Source of the DNA: Kushneria indalinina DSM 14324
Lineage (GTDB): Bacteria; Pseudomonadota; Gammaproteobacteria; Pseudomonadales; Halomonadaceae
NCBI RefSeq assembly: GCF_003385845.1
Contig: NZ_QRDJ01000007.1
Coordinates: forward strand, 62,001-126,000
Reading direction: 5' to 3'
DNA: 64,000 bases
In this document: positions 29,404-36,960 of the stretch, piece by piece
How positions within the stretch are numbered: position 1 is the stretch's first letter
How the letters are laid out: each line of letters opens with the position of its first letter
Position numbers and translations under genes: made by a program
Notes under the pieces: generated by a model
The model's input: only the letters and a program-made list of their open reading frames with translations
Database searches by the model: none
Told to the model about the DNA's origin: nothing

Positions 29404-30636
29404 ATGAGCGAAACCTCCGACGACAGCGCTGGCGTCCTGTTTGCCCGACAGCCCATCTATGATCGAAAGCTGGCGCTGGCCGGCTACGAGCTTTTGTTTC
29501 GCCCCTATGGCGGCGGCCCGATCGTGGCCGCCGATTTCGATGGCAATCGCGCTACCAGCCAGGTGCTGATCAATGCCTTTACGGCGGCCGATATCCGTGA
29601 GGTATGCGACAACCAGCCTGCCTACGTCAACTTCACTGCCGACAGTCTGATCCGGGACATCCCCTTTGATTCCCGCGCCCTGATCATCGAGATTCTGGAA
29701 GACGTTACCGACACCCCGGAGGTCATCGAGGCGTTGGTCCGCCTGCGTGAAGAGGGCCATGTCATGGCGCTTGATGACTACACTCTGACGGACGCCAGTC
29801 ACCCGCTGCTGCCCTTTGTCGATGTCGTCAAGCTCGACTATCCCTTCTATACCGCCGAGACACTTGCAGACACTATTCAGAGCCTGCTGGCGCGATATCC
29901 CGACCTTCAGCTGCTGGCCGAAAAGATCGAGACGCAGGAAGACTACCGTATCGCCATGGACGCAGGCTGCACGCTGTTTCAGGGCTATTTTCTGGCCCGT
30001 CCGGAGCCCGTCTATGGCCGGGTCATGCCGATCAATCGCCTCAATATCCTGAGGCTTCTGGCCGAACTCAACGCCGCCGATATCTCCATGCGTGACATGG
30101 CCGAGATCGTCCAGCGCGACCCCTTCTTGAGCGTGCGTCTATTGCGCATGGCCAACGCAGCCTTTGCCCAGCAAAGCCGCCCGGTCACGTCCCTGCACGG
30201 CGCTGTCATGGCGCTGGGACTGTCGCGTATTCGAAGCCTGGCAAGTCTTCTGGTGCTGTCGCGCTTTGATGACAAGCCGCACGCCCTGCAGCAGCTGGCC
30301 ATGATGCTGGGGCACTTCTGCCATCAGCTGGCCAGTCAGCTCCCCGGTCAGACCAGCGAGATGGGCTTTACCGTGGGCCTGTTCTCGTGTCTTGACAGCT
30401 TCATGGATCAGCCGCTGGAAGAGATCCTGGCGCAGATCCCCGTGCATCCCGAGATCGAGGCCGCCCTGATGCGACGCACCGGCCCGCTGGGTCTGATCCT
30501 GCAAACGGCCATCGACTATCAAAGGGCCCAGTGGGAGAGGATCGACTGGCCTCATCTGGCAGAGCTGGGGCTGTCACCCGATCAGGTCGCCGGGGCCTAT
30601 CAGCAAGCGCTGATGCGTGCCAATCGGGACAAGTGA
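29404..30636 (+). CDS. EAL-HDOD (YuxH-type) signalling protein
   Basis: This 410-residue protein has an EAL domain (about 10-205) followed by an HDOD domain (about 215-400, DPFLSVRLLRMANAAFAQQ). The EAL triad reads ELL (YELLFRP). The other metal and catalytic positions look kept: N in YVNFTADSL, E in IIEILED, DD in ALDDY, K in VKLDYP, E in AEKIE and Q in FQGYFLARP. It may therefore bind or hydrolyse c-di-GMP, but many YuxH-type proteins act as binders only. It is monocistronic, between the glutathione S-transferase and acyltransferase genes. Confidence 0.88.
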   Translation: MSETSDDSAGVLFARQPIYDRKLALAGYELLFRPYGGGPIVAADFDGNRATSQVLINAFTAADIREVCDNQPAYVNFTADSLIRDIPFDSRALIIEILEDVTDTPEVIEALVRLREEGHVMALDDYTLTDASHPLLPFVDVVKLDYPFYTAETLADTIQSLLARYPDLQLLAEKIETQEDYRIAMDAGCTLFQGYFLARPEPVYGRVMPINRLNILRLLAELNAADISMRDMAEIVQRDPFLSVRLLRMANAAFAQQSRPVTSLHGAVMALGLSRIRSLASLLVLSRFDDKPHALQQLAMMLGHFCHQLASQLPGQTSEMGFTVGLFSCLDSFMDQPLEEILAQIPVHPEIEAALMRRTGPLGLILQTAIDYQRAQWERIDWPHLAELGLSPDQVAGAYQQALMRANRDK

Positions 30637-30765
30637 CGCCTCCCGAACCGAACCGCTTTTCGAAATATTTCAGCCCGGTGAATCCTGTCGCCGACGCGGT
30701 GTCCTACACTTGCCCTCCTGATTCAGGCAGGGACGCACTGCCCACGGCACGACAGGGAACGTTGT

Positions 30766-31782
30766 ATGCTGGTCTCCGTACAGGCGCTTCGCGCATTTGC
30801 CGCCTGGCTTGTGGTCTTTCACCACTTCATGCAGGTCTTTTTCGGCTTCGACACCGACAATCCGGCCGGCCACCTGCTCTCCACCCGGGGGCAGATGGGG
30901 GTGGATCTCTTTTTTGTCATCAGCGGCTTTGTGATCTACATCACCACTGCCGACCGCTCGATGAAAACCCTGCGCTTTCTCTGGCAGCGCGCGGCACGCA
31001 TCGTGCCGGTCTACTGGTTTTATACGGCCGTCACCGCCGCCATTCTCTTTTTTGCCAGTGACCTGATGCCGGATTACGGGCTGGATCTGCCCTCGCTGAT
31101 CATGGGACTTTTGTTCATTCCCAACGAAAACCCGGCAGGCTTTGGCGACTATCCCATACTGCCGGTGGGCTGGACGCTCAATTTCGAGATGATGTTCTAT
31201 CTGGTCTTTGCCCTCTCCTTTCTGCTGCCGCCGCGCGCCAGAATGTGGATCGTGATCATGATGATCGCGCTGCTCAATCTACTGCTGCCACGTCTGGACA
31301 TGATCAGCAGCTTCTACACCGACCCCATTATTTACGAATTCCTGCTGGGCCTGGGCGTGGGCATGCTGTATCACCACGGCAAGCTGTCACCGGCGACCAC
31401 ACGCACGCCCTGGGCCATTCTGGCGCTGGGCTGCATGGCACTCATGCTCTGCTTTACCGATCAATCGGCCTGGCGACTGGCCGTGTGGGGGCTGCCGGCT
31501 GCGCTGTTGGTCATTGCCATGATTCGGCTGGAACCCATCTTTACGCGCTGCCATGCTCTGCGCCAAATGGGCGATCAGTCCTATTCGGTCTATCTGGTCC
31601 ATGTCATCGTGCTGTGGCTGGCCCATGCATTTTTACACGAGCACTGGGGCCTGCCCGTCTGGCTGACGCTGGCCATCAGCCTGGTCATCATTGCGACGCT
31701 TTCGTGGGCGAGCTTCGAGCTGCTGGAGAAACAGCTCTCCCGCCGACTCAAGCCGCCGCGCCGAGCGTCGCAGGCTGCATGA
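30766..31782 (+). CDS. Acyltransferase 3 family (OafA/YrhL-type) membrane protein
   Basis: This 338-residue integral membrane protein has about 10 helices. Family marks are VQALRAFAAWLVVFHHF near the N-terminus (HH catalytic/His motif), GVDLFFVISGFVIY, and a late GDQSYSVYLVH. These enzymes O-acetylate or acylate surface sugars such as exopolysaccharide or O-antigen. No polysaccharide genes are adjacent, so the acceptor is unknown. The ATG at 30766 follows AGGGAA. Confidence 0.88.
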   Translation: MLVSVQALRAFAAWLVVFHHFMQVFFGFDTDNPAGHLLSTRGQMGVDLFFVISGFVIYITTADRSMKTLRFLWQRAARIVPVYWFYTAVTAAILFFASDLMPDYGLDLPSLIMGLLFIPNENPAGFGDYPILPVGWTLNFEMMFYLVFALSFLLPPRARMWIVIMMIALLNLLLPRLDMISSFYTDPIIYEFLLGLGVGMLYHHGKLSPATTRTPWAILALGCMALMLCFTDQSAWRLAVWGLPAALLVIAMIRLEPIFTRCHALRQMGDQSYSVYLVHVIVLWLAHAFLHEHWGLPVWLTLAISLVIIATLSWASFELLEKQLSRRLKPPRRASQAA

Positions 31783-31799
31783 AGCAACGTCCCCGGCAC

Positions 31800-33197
31800 T
31801 CAGGATGCGGAACGTTCCGTTTCAGCCCTCGAAGGGACCTGATCACGTATTGCGTGGTCTGGCAGCAGCAGATTCAAAACGATGGCCACCAGACCACCGG
31901 CGCTGATCGACGACCCAAGCAGCAGACGCACCATTTCTGGCAGCTGATCGAATATCTCGGGACTGCTTGCCACCCCGAGACCAACACCGAAGGCAACCGC
32001 CATAATGGTCAGGCTACGCCGGTTCAGGGTAACGCGAGCCAGAATACGGATGCCGGCGGCGGCCACGCTGCCGAACATCATCAAAAGCGCCCCACCCAGC
32101 ACCGGCTGGGGAATCTGCGACAGCACTGCCCCCAGCGTCGGGAAAAGCCCCAGAATCACCAGAATCACGCCCACATACTGCCCCACGTGACGACTCGCGA
32201 CTCCACTGAGCTGAATCACTCCATTATTCTGGGAAAAGGTGGTGTTGGGGAAGGTATTGAACACCGCTGCCAGCATCGAATTGACCCCGTCTCCCAGCAC
32301 GCCACCGCTGATGCGTTCGAGATAGCGCGGCCCTTCAATCGGCTGGCGCGAGATCAGACAGTTGGCCGTCAGGTCCCCGACCGACTCGATCGCGGTAATC
32401 AGATAGATCATGGCAATCGGCAAAAACACCGACCACTCGAAATCGAAACCATAGCGAAATGGAATGGGCAGACTGATAAGTGGCTGCTCTTCAAGCGAGG
32501 TAAAACCGGCCACACCGGTCAGCCATGCCACCAGCGTACCAATGGCCAGCGCAACGGCGATGGCCGAAAGCCGCAGCCAGGCATTACGCGCGTGACCGAG
32601 AATCACGATGATCAAAAGAGTCAGTGCGCCGATACCCAGATAGCCGGGGTCGCCGAAATTATCGACGCCGTCGCCGCCGCCCAGACTTGTCATACCGACC
32701 GGGATCAGACTCATGCCGATGATCGTGATGACGATACCGGTAACCAGCGGTGTAAATATCCGGCGCAGTTGATGTAGAAACCGGCTCAGGAAAATCTCGA
32801 CGAACGCGCCAAAAAAGCAGAGGCCGAAAATCATGGCGAGCATGTCATCCGGGCTGCCGCCACGCGATTGCACCATCAGACCGGCCGCCGTAATCGCACC
32901 GAGAAAGGAGAAACTGGTGCCCTGAACACAGATCATGCCGGCCCCGATGCCCCACGGCCTTCGGGCCTGCAGGAAAGTGCCCACCCCCGATACCATCAGA
33001 CCCATGCTGAGCAGATAGGGCAGTTGCCGATCAAGCCCGAGAATGCCTGCGATCACCAGCGTCGGGGTGACGATGGCAATAAAGCATGCCAGTACATGTT
33101 GAACGGCCGCCAGCAGTGCCGGCCCCGGCGCGGGGCGATCATCGAGTGCATGAATAAGATCATCCCGGGAATCTGGCGGTGGATTGGATTGCGACAT
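31800..33197 (-). CDS. NCS2-family xanthine/uracil/urate permease
   Basis: This 465-residue, 14-helix nucleobase:cation symporter 2 protein carries the family signature SQNNGVIQLSGVASRHVG and IYLITAIESVGDLTAN. The QNNGVI...GVASR form is typical of xanthine/urate carriers, which suits the urate and xanthine genes beside it. The start at 33197 is preferred to the longer frame from 33311 because AAGGTG lies at a suitable distance. A RutR-like operator (33265-33280) sits about 70 bp upstream, so it is probably controlled by the regulator at 34687-35367. Confidence 0.88.
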   Translation of the reverse strand: MSQSNPPPDSRDDLIHALDDRPAPGPALLAAVQHVLACFIAIVTPTLVIAGILGLDRQLPYLLSMGLMVSGVGTFLQARRPWGIGAGMICVQGTSFSFLGAITAAGLMVQSRGGSPDDMLAMIFGLCFFGAFVEIFLSRFLHQLRRIFTPLVTGIVITIIGMSLIPVGMTSLGGGDGVDNFGDPGYLGIGALTLLIIVILGHARNAWLRLSAIAVALAIGTLVAWLTGVAGFTSLEEQPLISLPIPFRYGFDFEWSVFLPIAMIYLITAIESVGDLTANCLISRQPIEGPRYLERISGGVLGDGVNSMLAAVFNTFPNTTFSQNNGVIQLSGVASRHVGQYVGVILVILGLFPTLGAVLSQIPQPVLGGALLMMFGSVAAAGIRILARVTLNRRSLTIMAVAFGVGLGVASSPEIFDQLPEMVRLLLGSSISAGGLVAIVLNLLLPDHAIRDQVPSRAETERSAS

Positions 33198-33512
33198 GGT
33201 CGGATCACCTTGAAAGCGAAGACATGAGCTGCCATGCAAGAGTCCGGCCAAATGGCCACGACACCTGACCGATTGGTCAGCTATCGAAACAGGCGTCACG
33301 ACAGCCATCACGTCTATACGGCCTTATCACGCCTTTGATGCGCCTTTGAGGTGCGCTATTGCACCATGACAATGCGCTCATGCCCTCGAAAGGCACGCCT
33401 GCCGTTTTGTCCGTAAGGGCCGTTTCCAAAGTGACTCACCCACGTTAGTCTGAAAACGTCACCGGGGGCGAAGCGTCCCGATTACCTTCCAACAATAACA
33501 GCGGGTAATACC
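33198..33512. other. 315-bp intergenic region with divergent promoters
   Basis: It holds no convincing gene. It separates the permease (minus) from hpxO (plus), and contains the RutR-like site at 33265-33280 and a small hairpin at 33381-33404 (TGCCCTCGAAAGGCA) that resembles one at 50060-50084. Confidence 0.6.
33265..33280. promoter_or_regulatory. RutR-like operator upstream of the purine permease
   Basis: CTGACCGATTGGTCAG matches the E. coli RutR core TGACCANNTGGTCA with one mismatch and shares its outer C/G with the site at 35471-35486. It lies 68 bp before the permease start. Confidence 0.6.
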
Positions 33513-34685
33513 ATGAATATCGTGATTATCGGGGCCGGCATGGGCGGTCTGACCGCCGCACTGGCCCTGCAGCAGCAAGGCCACCAGGTCAGCGTGCATG
33601 ACCGGGTCCGCGAACTGCGACCGGCAGGCGCGGCACTGTCGATCTGGTCCAACGGAGCAAAGATCCTGCACGAGCTGGGGCTCGGGCGCAGCATCGAACA
33701 GGCCAGCGGCAACATGGAAGCGATGCGTTATTTCAATCATGACGGTGCACTGCTGACCGGGTTCAGTCTGGCGCCGCTTTATGGCGCCGTCGGCCAGCCG
33801 GCCTGTCCGATTGCCCGCAGCGAGCTACAGCGTCAGCTGCTGGCCGCCGTGGGCCACGACAACGTTCATCTCGGTGAGCACTGCGTTGATTTTCAAACGG
33901 ACGCTAATGGCGTGACGGTCAGTTTCGAAAATGGGCAGACGCGTCGCGCCGATCTGCTGATCGTGGCCGATGGCACCCACTCAAGGCTTCGCGATCGCGT
34001 GGCAGGGAAAACGATCGAGCGGCGCTACTGCGGCTATGTGAACTGGAATGTTCGGGTGCCGGCACAGGATGATCTCGCCCCGCTGGACCACTGGGATCAA
34101 TACATCGGCCGCCACCAACGCGTCTCGCTGATGCCGATGGGCCGCGGCGGCAACGGCGAGCATCAGCCCGAGTTCTACTGCTTTTTTGATGTGCCCCTGC
34201 CGCTGGAGGCGCTTGATGACAGCGGCGATTACAGGGCCGAGCTGCGACATCACTTCTCTGGCTGGGCGCCTGAGGTCATGCGGTTGATCGAGCGGTTTGA
34301 TCCGGCGCTGATGGCGCGGGTGCCGATTCATGATATTGATCCGCTCGATTCACTGGTCGCAGAACGCGTGGCCCTGCTGGGAGATGCCGCTCACGCCATG
34401 GCACCCGACCTCGGCCAGGGGGGCTGTCAGGCCATGGAGGACGCCTGGGTACTGGCAAAGGCCCTGAGTGAATACAGCGATCTTTCCGGCGCTTTGAACG
34501 CCTATGATCAGGCCCGCGTCGACCGCGTCAGCGATATCATACTACGCGCGCGCAAGCGTGCCGACATGACCCATGGCCAGGACCCTGCCGCGACCGATCA
34601 GTGGTATCAGGAACTCGCTCGGGAAGATGGTCGCCATATCATGGCAGGCATGCAAAAGACCATCGAGGGGGGACCACTGGCCTGA
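33513..34685 (+). CDS. hpxO: FAD-dependent urate hydroxylase (HpxO type)
   Basis: This 390-residue class A flavin monooxygenase has NIVIIGAGMGGLTAALAL at the N-terminus, the DG motif LLIVADGTHSRLR and the FAD ribityl motif LLGDAAHAMAPDLGQGGCQAMEDA. Length and sequence style match Klebsiella HpxO, which turns urate into 5-hydroxyisourate with NADH and O2, replacing cofactor-free uricase. The neighbourhood supports this strongly: XdhABC makes urate, and UraH and UraD take 5-hydroxyisourate to allantoin. It is convergent with the TetR gene, the stops being one base apart. A different aromatic hydroxylase is possible but less likely. Confidence 0.87.
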   Translation: MNIVIIGAGMGGLTAALALQQQGHQVSVHDRVRELRPAGAALSIWSNGAKILHELGLGRSIEQASGNMEAMRYFNHDGALLTGFSLAPLYGAVGQPACPIARSELQRQLLAAVGHDNVHLGEHCVDFQTDANGVTVSFENGQTRRADLLIVADGTHSRLRDRVAGKTIERRYCGYVNWNVRVPAQDDLAPLDHWDQYIGRHQRVSLMPMGRGGNGEHQPEFYCFFDVPLPLEALDDSGDYRAELRHHFSGWAPEVMRLIERFDPALMARVPIHDIDPLDSLVAERVALLGDAAHAMAPDLGQGGCQAMEDAWVLAKALSEYSDLSGALNAYDQARVDRVSDIILRARKRADMTHGQDPAATDQWYQELAREDGRHIMAGMQKTIEGGPLA

Positions 34686-34686
34686 C

Positions 34687-35367
34687 TCACAGGGTGTCAG
34701 TCGTGTGCTCGCTTTCGGTCAGACCACAGCCGGCGAGCACCATGTGGCAGAGGAAGTCACCGATACGCCGCTCATCGTCGTCATCCAGCGCGTCGCGCCC
34801 GGTCAGTGCCAGTACCTGTGCCTCATAGTCGGCGTAGTGCTGGGTGGTCGACCAGATCAGAAAGATCAGCGCATGCGGATCAACGCGGGCATCCACCTGC
34901 CCGCGCTCGATCCAGCGCGTGAGGATGGCCGCCCGTGCATTTACCCAGTCACGCACCGGGCCTCGCAGATAAACCTGCAGCATCGGCGCCCCCTGCAGCA
35001 CCTCAGCGGCAAACAGGCGCGACGCCTGCGGATGGCGTCGCACCAGCGCCAGCTTGGCCCGGATAAAGGATGTCAACACCTGCGCCGGGTCATCGTCAAC
35101 GTTGATCTCTTCGAGCAGCTGGTTCCAGCGCATCATGGTGCGTTCCAGTAGCGCCACGTAGAGCCCGCGCTTGCTCTTGAAGTAATACAGCAGATTGGCC
35201 CGGGGCAGCCCGGCCTCCTGCGCAATGGTGCTCAGGCTGCCGCCCCGATAGCCGTGGGCGGCAAATACCCCCTCGGCCGCATCCAGGATGCGGCTCTGGT
35301 TGCGTGTACGAATGGCCCCTGCCCCGGATGTTCCGGACGTCATGTTGTCCTGTTGTCTGCTGACCAT
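34687..35367 (-). CDS. RutR-like TetR-family regulator
   Basis: The N-terminal helix-turn-helix (ILDAAEGVFAAHGYRGGSLSTIAQEAGLP followed by NLLYYFKSKRGLYVALL) and the C-terminal domain (FLIWSTTQHYADYEAQV) resemble E. coli RutR, which controls pyrimidine and purine use. Several in-frame starts exist; 35367 is chosen because AAGGG lies six bases upstream (226 residues, close to RutR's 212). It diverges from xdhA across an operator-like palindrome and probably represses xdhABC and the permease. The effector is unknown; a purine or urate is plausible given the target genes. Confidence 0.85.
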   Translation of the reverse strand: MVSRQQDNMTSGTSGAGAIRTRNQSRILDAAEGVFAAHGYRGGSLSTIAQEAGLPRANLLYYFKSKRGLYVALLERTMMRWNQLLEEINVDDDPAQVLTSFIRAKLALVRRHPQASRLFAAEVLQGAPMLQVYLRGPVRDWVNARAAILTRWIERGQVDARVDPHALIFLIWSTTQHYADYEAQVLALTGRDALDDDDERRIGDFLCHMVLAGCGLTESEHTTDTL

Positions 35368-35466
35368 TCCCATCCCTTGTGCTCGAACCGATGCTCGTGG
35401 CGCTTTCATGTGACAGCGCGATAGTGCCTGACTCCCGGCCGGTGGTCGAATCGACAATCGAGCGCA

Positions 35467-35490
35467 TTTCCTGAACAGTTGGTCAGGAAA
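35467..35490. promoter_or_regulatory. RutR-like operator between the TetR gene and xdhA
   Basis: A 24-bp inverted repeat reads TTTCCTGAACA-GT-TGGTCAGGAAA with one mismatch between 11-base arms. The core TGAACAGTTGGTCA is one mismatch from the RutR consensus and nearly the same as the site at 33265-33280. It lies 41 bp before the xdhA start. Confidence 0.68.
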
Positions 35491-35530
35491 TTGCATGGTA
35501 ATGACCAGCGGATACCATGGAGAATCCACG

Positions 35531-36958
35531 ATGCTTACCCTGACGTTCAACGGACACCCCCGACAGCTGGACAATATACCGGCGCAGACCACCGCCCTGG
35601 CCCTGCTGCGCGACCGCTTCGCTACCTGCGGCACCAAGGAGGGGTGCGCCTCCGGTGACTGCGGCGCCTGCACCATCGCCATCGGTACGCGCGATGATGC
35701 AGGCCATTTGCACTATCACGGTGCCAACGCCTGCATTTTGCCGGCCCACCAGCTGCAGGGATGTCATGTGGTGACGGTGGAAGGTCTCGCCCATGGTGAC
35801 GGTCTTCATCCGGTCCAGCAGGCCATGGTCGACCACCATGGCAGCCAGTGCGGCTTCTGTACCCCCGGCATCGTCATGTCGCTGTTCTGTCTGGATCATG
35901 AGCGCCGTCATCACGGGCTTGATAGCCCACCCGATGATGACACCATCGATGCCGCACTGGGCGGCAACCTCTGTCGCTGCACCGGTTATCGCGCCATTCG
36001 AGACGCGGCCCGGGCCATGCATGCCCTGCCCTCTCCGGTCAGTGACGACACGGTCGATATCGCCCCCGCCGCCCGGTCCACAACGGATGGTTTTTATCGC
36101 CCTGAAAGCCGCCGTGAACTGATCACGCTTTTATCGCAGCATCCGCAGGCGCGACTGATTGCCGGCGGTACCGATCTGATGCTCGAGCACACGCTGGCCC
36201 TCAAACCGCTGCCCGAACTGATCGATCTTTCCAGCGTCGCCGAGCTGAAGCACATCAAGGAAGAGAAAAGCGGCTGGTGGATCGGCGCCGGCGTCACCTA
36301 TCACCAGCTAACGTCGCTGCTGGCCGAACATTACCCGGCCTTTCACACCCTGCTGGAGCGCCTCGGATCGCAGCAGATTCGCCATCGGGCGACCCTGGCC
36401 GGCAACCTCGCCAACGCATCCCCCATCGGTGACACGCCACCGATCCTGCTTGCGCTGGGCGCTCGACTGCGAATCAACGGCATCCGGGGCGCCCGTGAAG
36501 TCTTCATCGATGATTTTTTTACCGGCTATCGACGCACGGTGCTGACCGAGGGCGAGTATCTGGACGCCATCTATCTGCCTCGTTTGCGTAATGGCGAGCA
36601 GCTGCTGGCCTGGAAGCTTAGCAAGCGTCGTGATGACGACATCTCTGCCGTGATGCTGGCCCTGCGGACCGTGATCGGCGAGGACGGACGACTCCATGAG
36701 GTCCGGGTGGCGTGTGGTGGTATGGCGGAAACCTCGCAGCGGGCACGTCATGTCGAGGCGGCACTGGAGGGACAGGTTCTGGATGATGAGGTTTTAAACG
36801 ATGCCTGCAACGCGCTGGCCGAGGATTTTTCACCGATCGACGATGTCCGCGCCAGTCGCGACTACCGTCTGGCGGGCGCCGCCGGGCTGCTGGCACGGGC
36901 CTGCCACCGGCTCACGAGCCGTCACGACGCGATCCCCATGACGCTGGAGGAGGTCTGA
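35531..36958 (+). CDS. xdhA: Xanthine dehydrogenase small subunit (FeS/FAD)
   Basis: This 475-residue subunit carries two [2Fe-2S] clusters and FAD. The plant-type ferredoxin part is CGTKEGCASGDCGACT, the second cluster is CGFCTPGIVMS and GGNLCRCTGYRAI, and the FAD domain begins with RLIAGGTDLMLE. It passes electrons from the molybdenum subunit to NAD+. The ATG at 35531 follows GGAGA. It is separated by 2 bp from xdhB and forms the xdhABC operon. Confidence 0.95.
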   Translation: MLTLTFNGHPRQLDNIPAQTTALALLRDRFATCGTKEGCASGDCGACTIAIGTRDDAGHLHYHGANACILPAHQLQGCHVVTVEGLAHGDGLHPVQQAMVDHHGSQCGFCTPGIVMSLFCLDHERRHHGLDSPPDDDTIDAALGGNLCRCTGYRAIRDAARAMHALPSPVSDDTVDIAPAARSTTDGFYRPESRRELITLLSQHPQARLIAGGTDLMLEHTLALKPLPELIDLSSVAELKHIKEEKSGWWIGAGVTYHQLTSLLAEHYPAFHTLLERLGSQQIRHRATLAGNLANASPIGDTPPILLALGARLRINGIRGAREVFIDDFFTGYRRTVLTEGEYLDAIYLPRLRNGEQLLAWKLSKRRDDDISAVMLALRTVIGEDGRLHEVRVACGGMAETSQRARHVEAALEGQVLDDEVLNDACNALAEDFSPIDDVRASRDYRLAGAAGLLARACHRLTSRHDAIPMTLEEV

Positions 36959-36960
36959 TC

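Noticed and set aside
31245-32777. 510-codon open frame on the plus strand spanning the acyltransferase end and the permease
   Set aside because: It overlaps two well-supported genes in other frames and has low-complexity Gln/His/Thr-rich composition.
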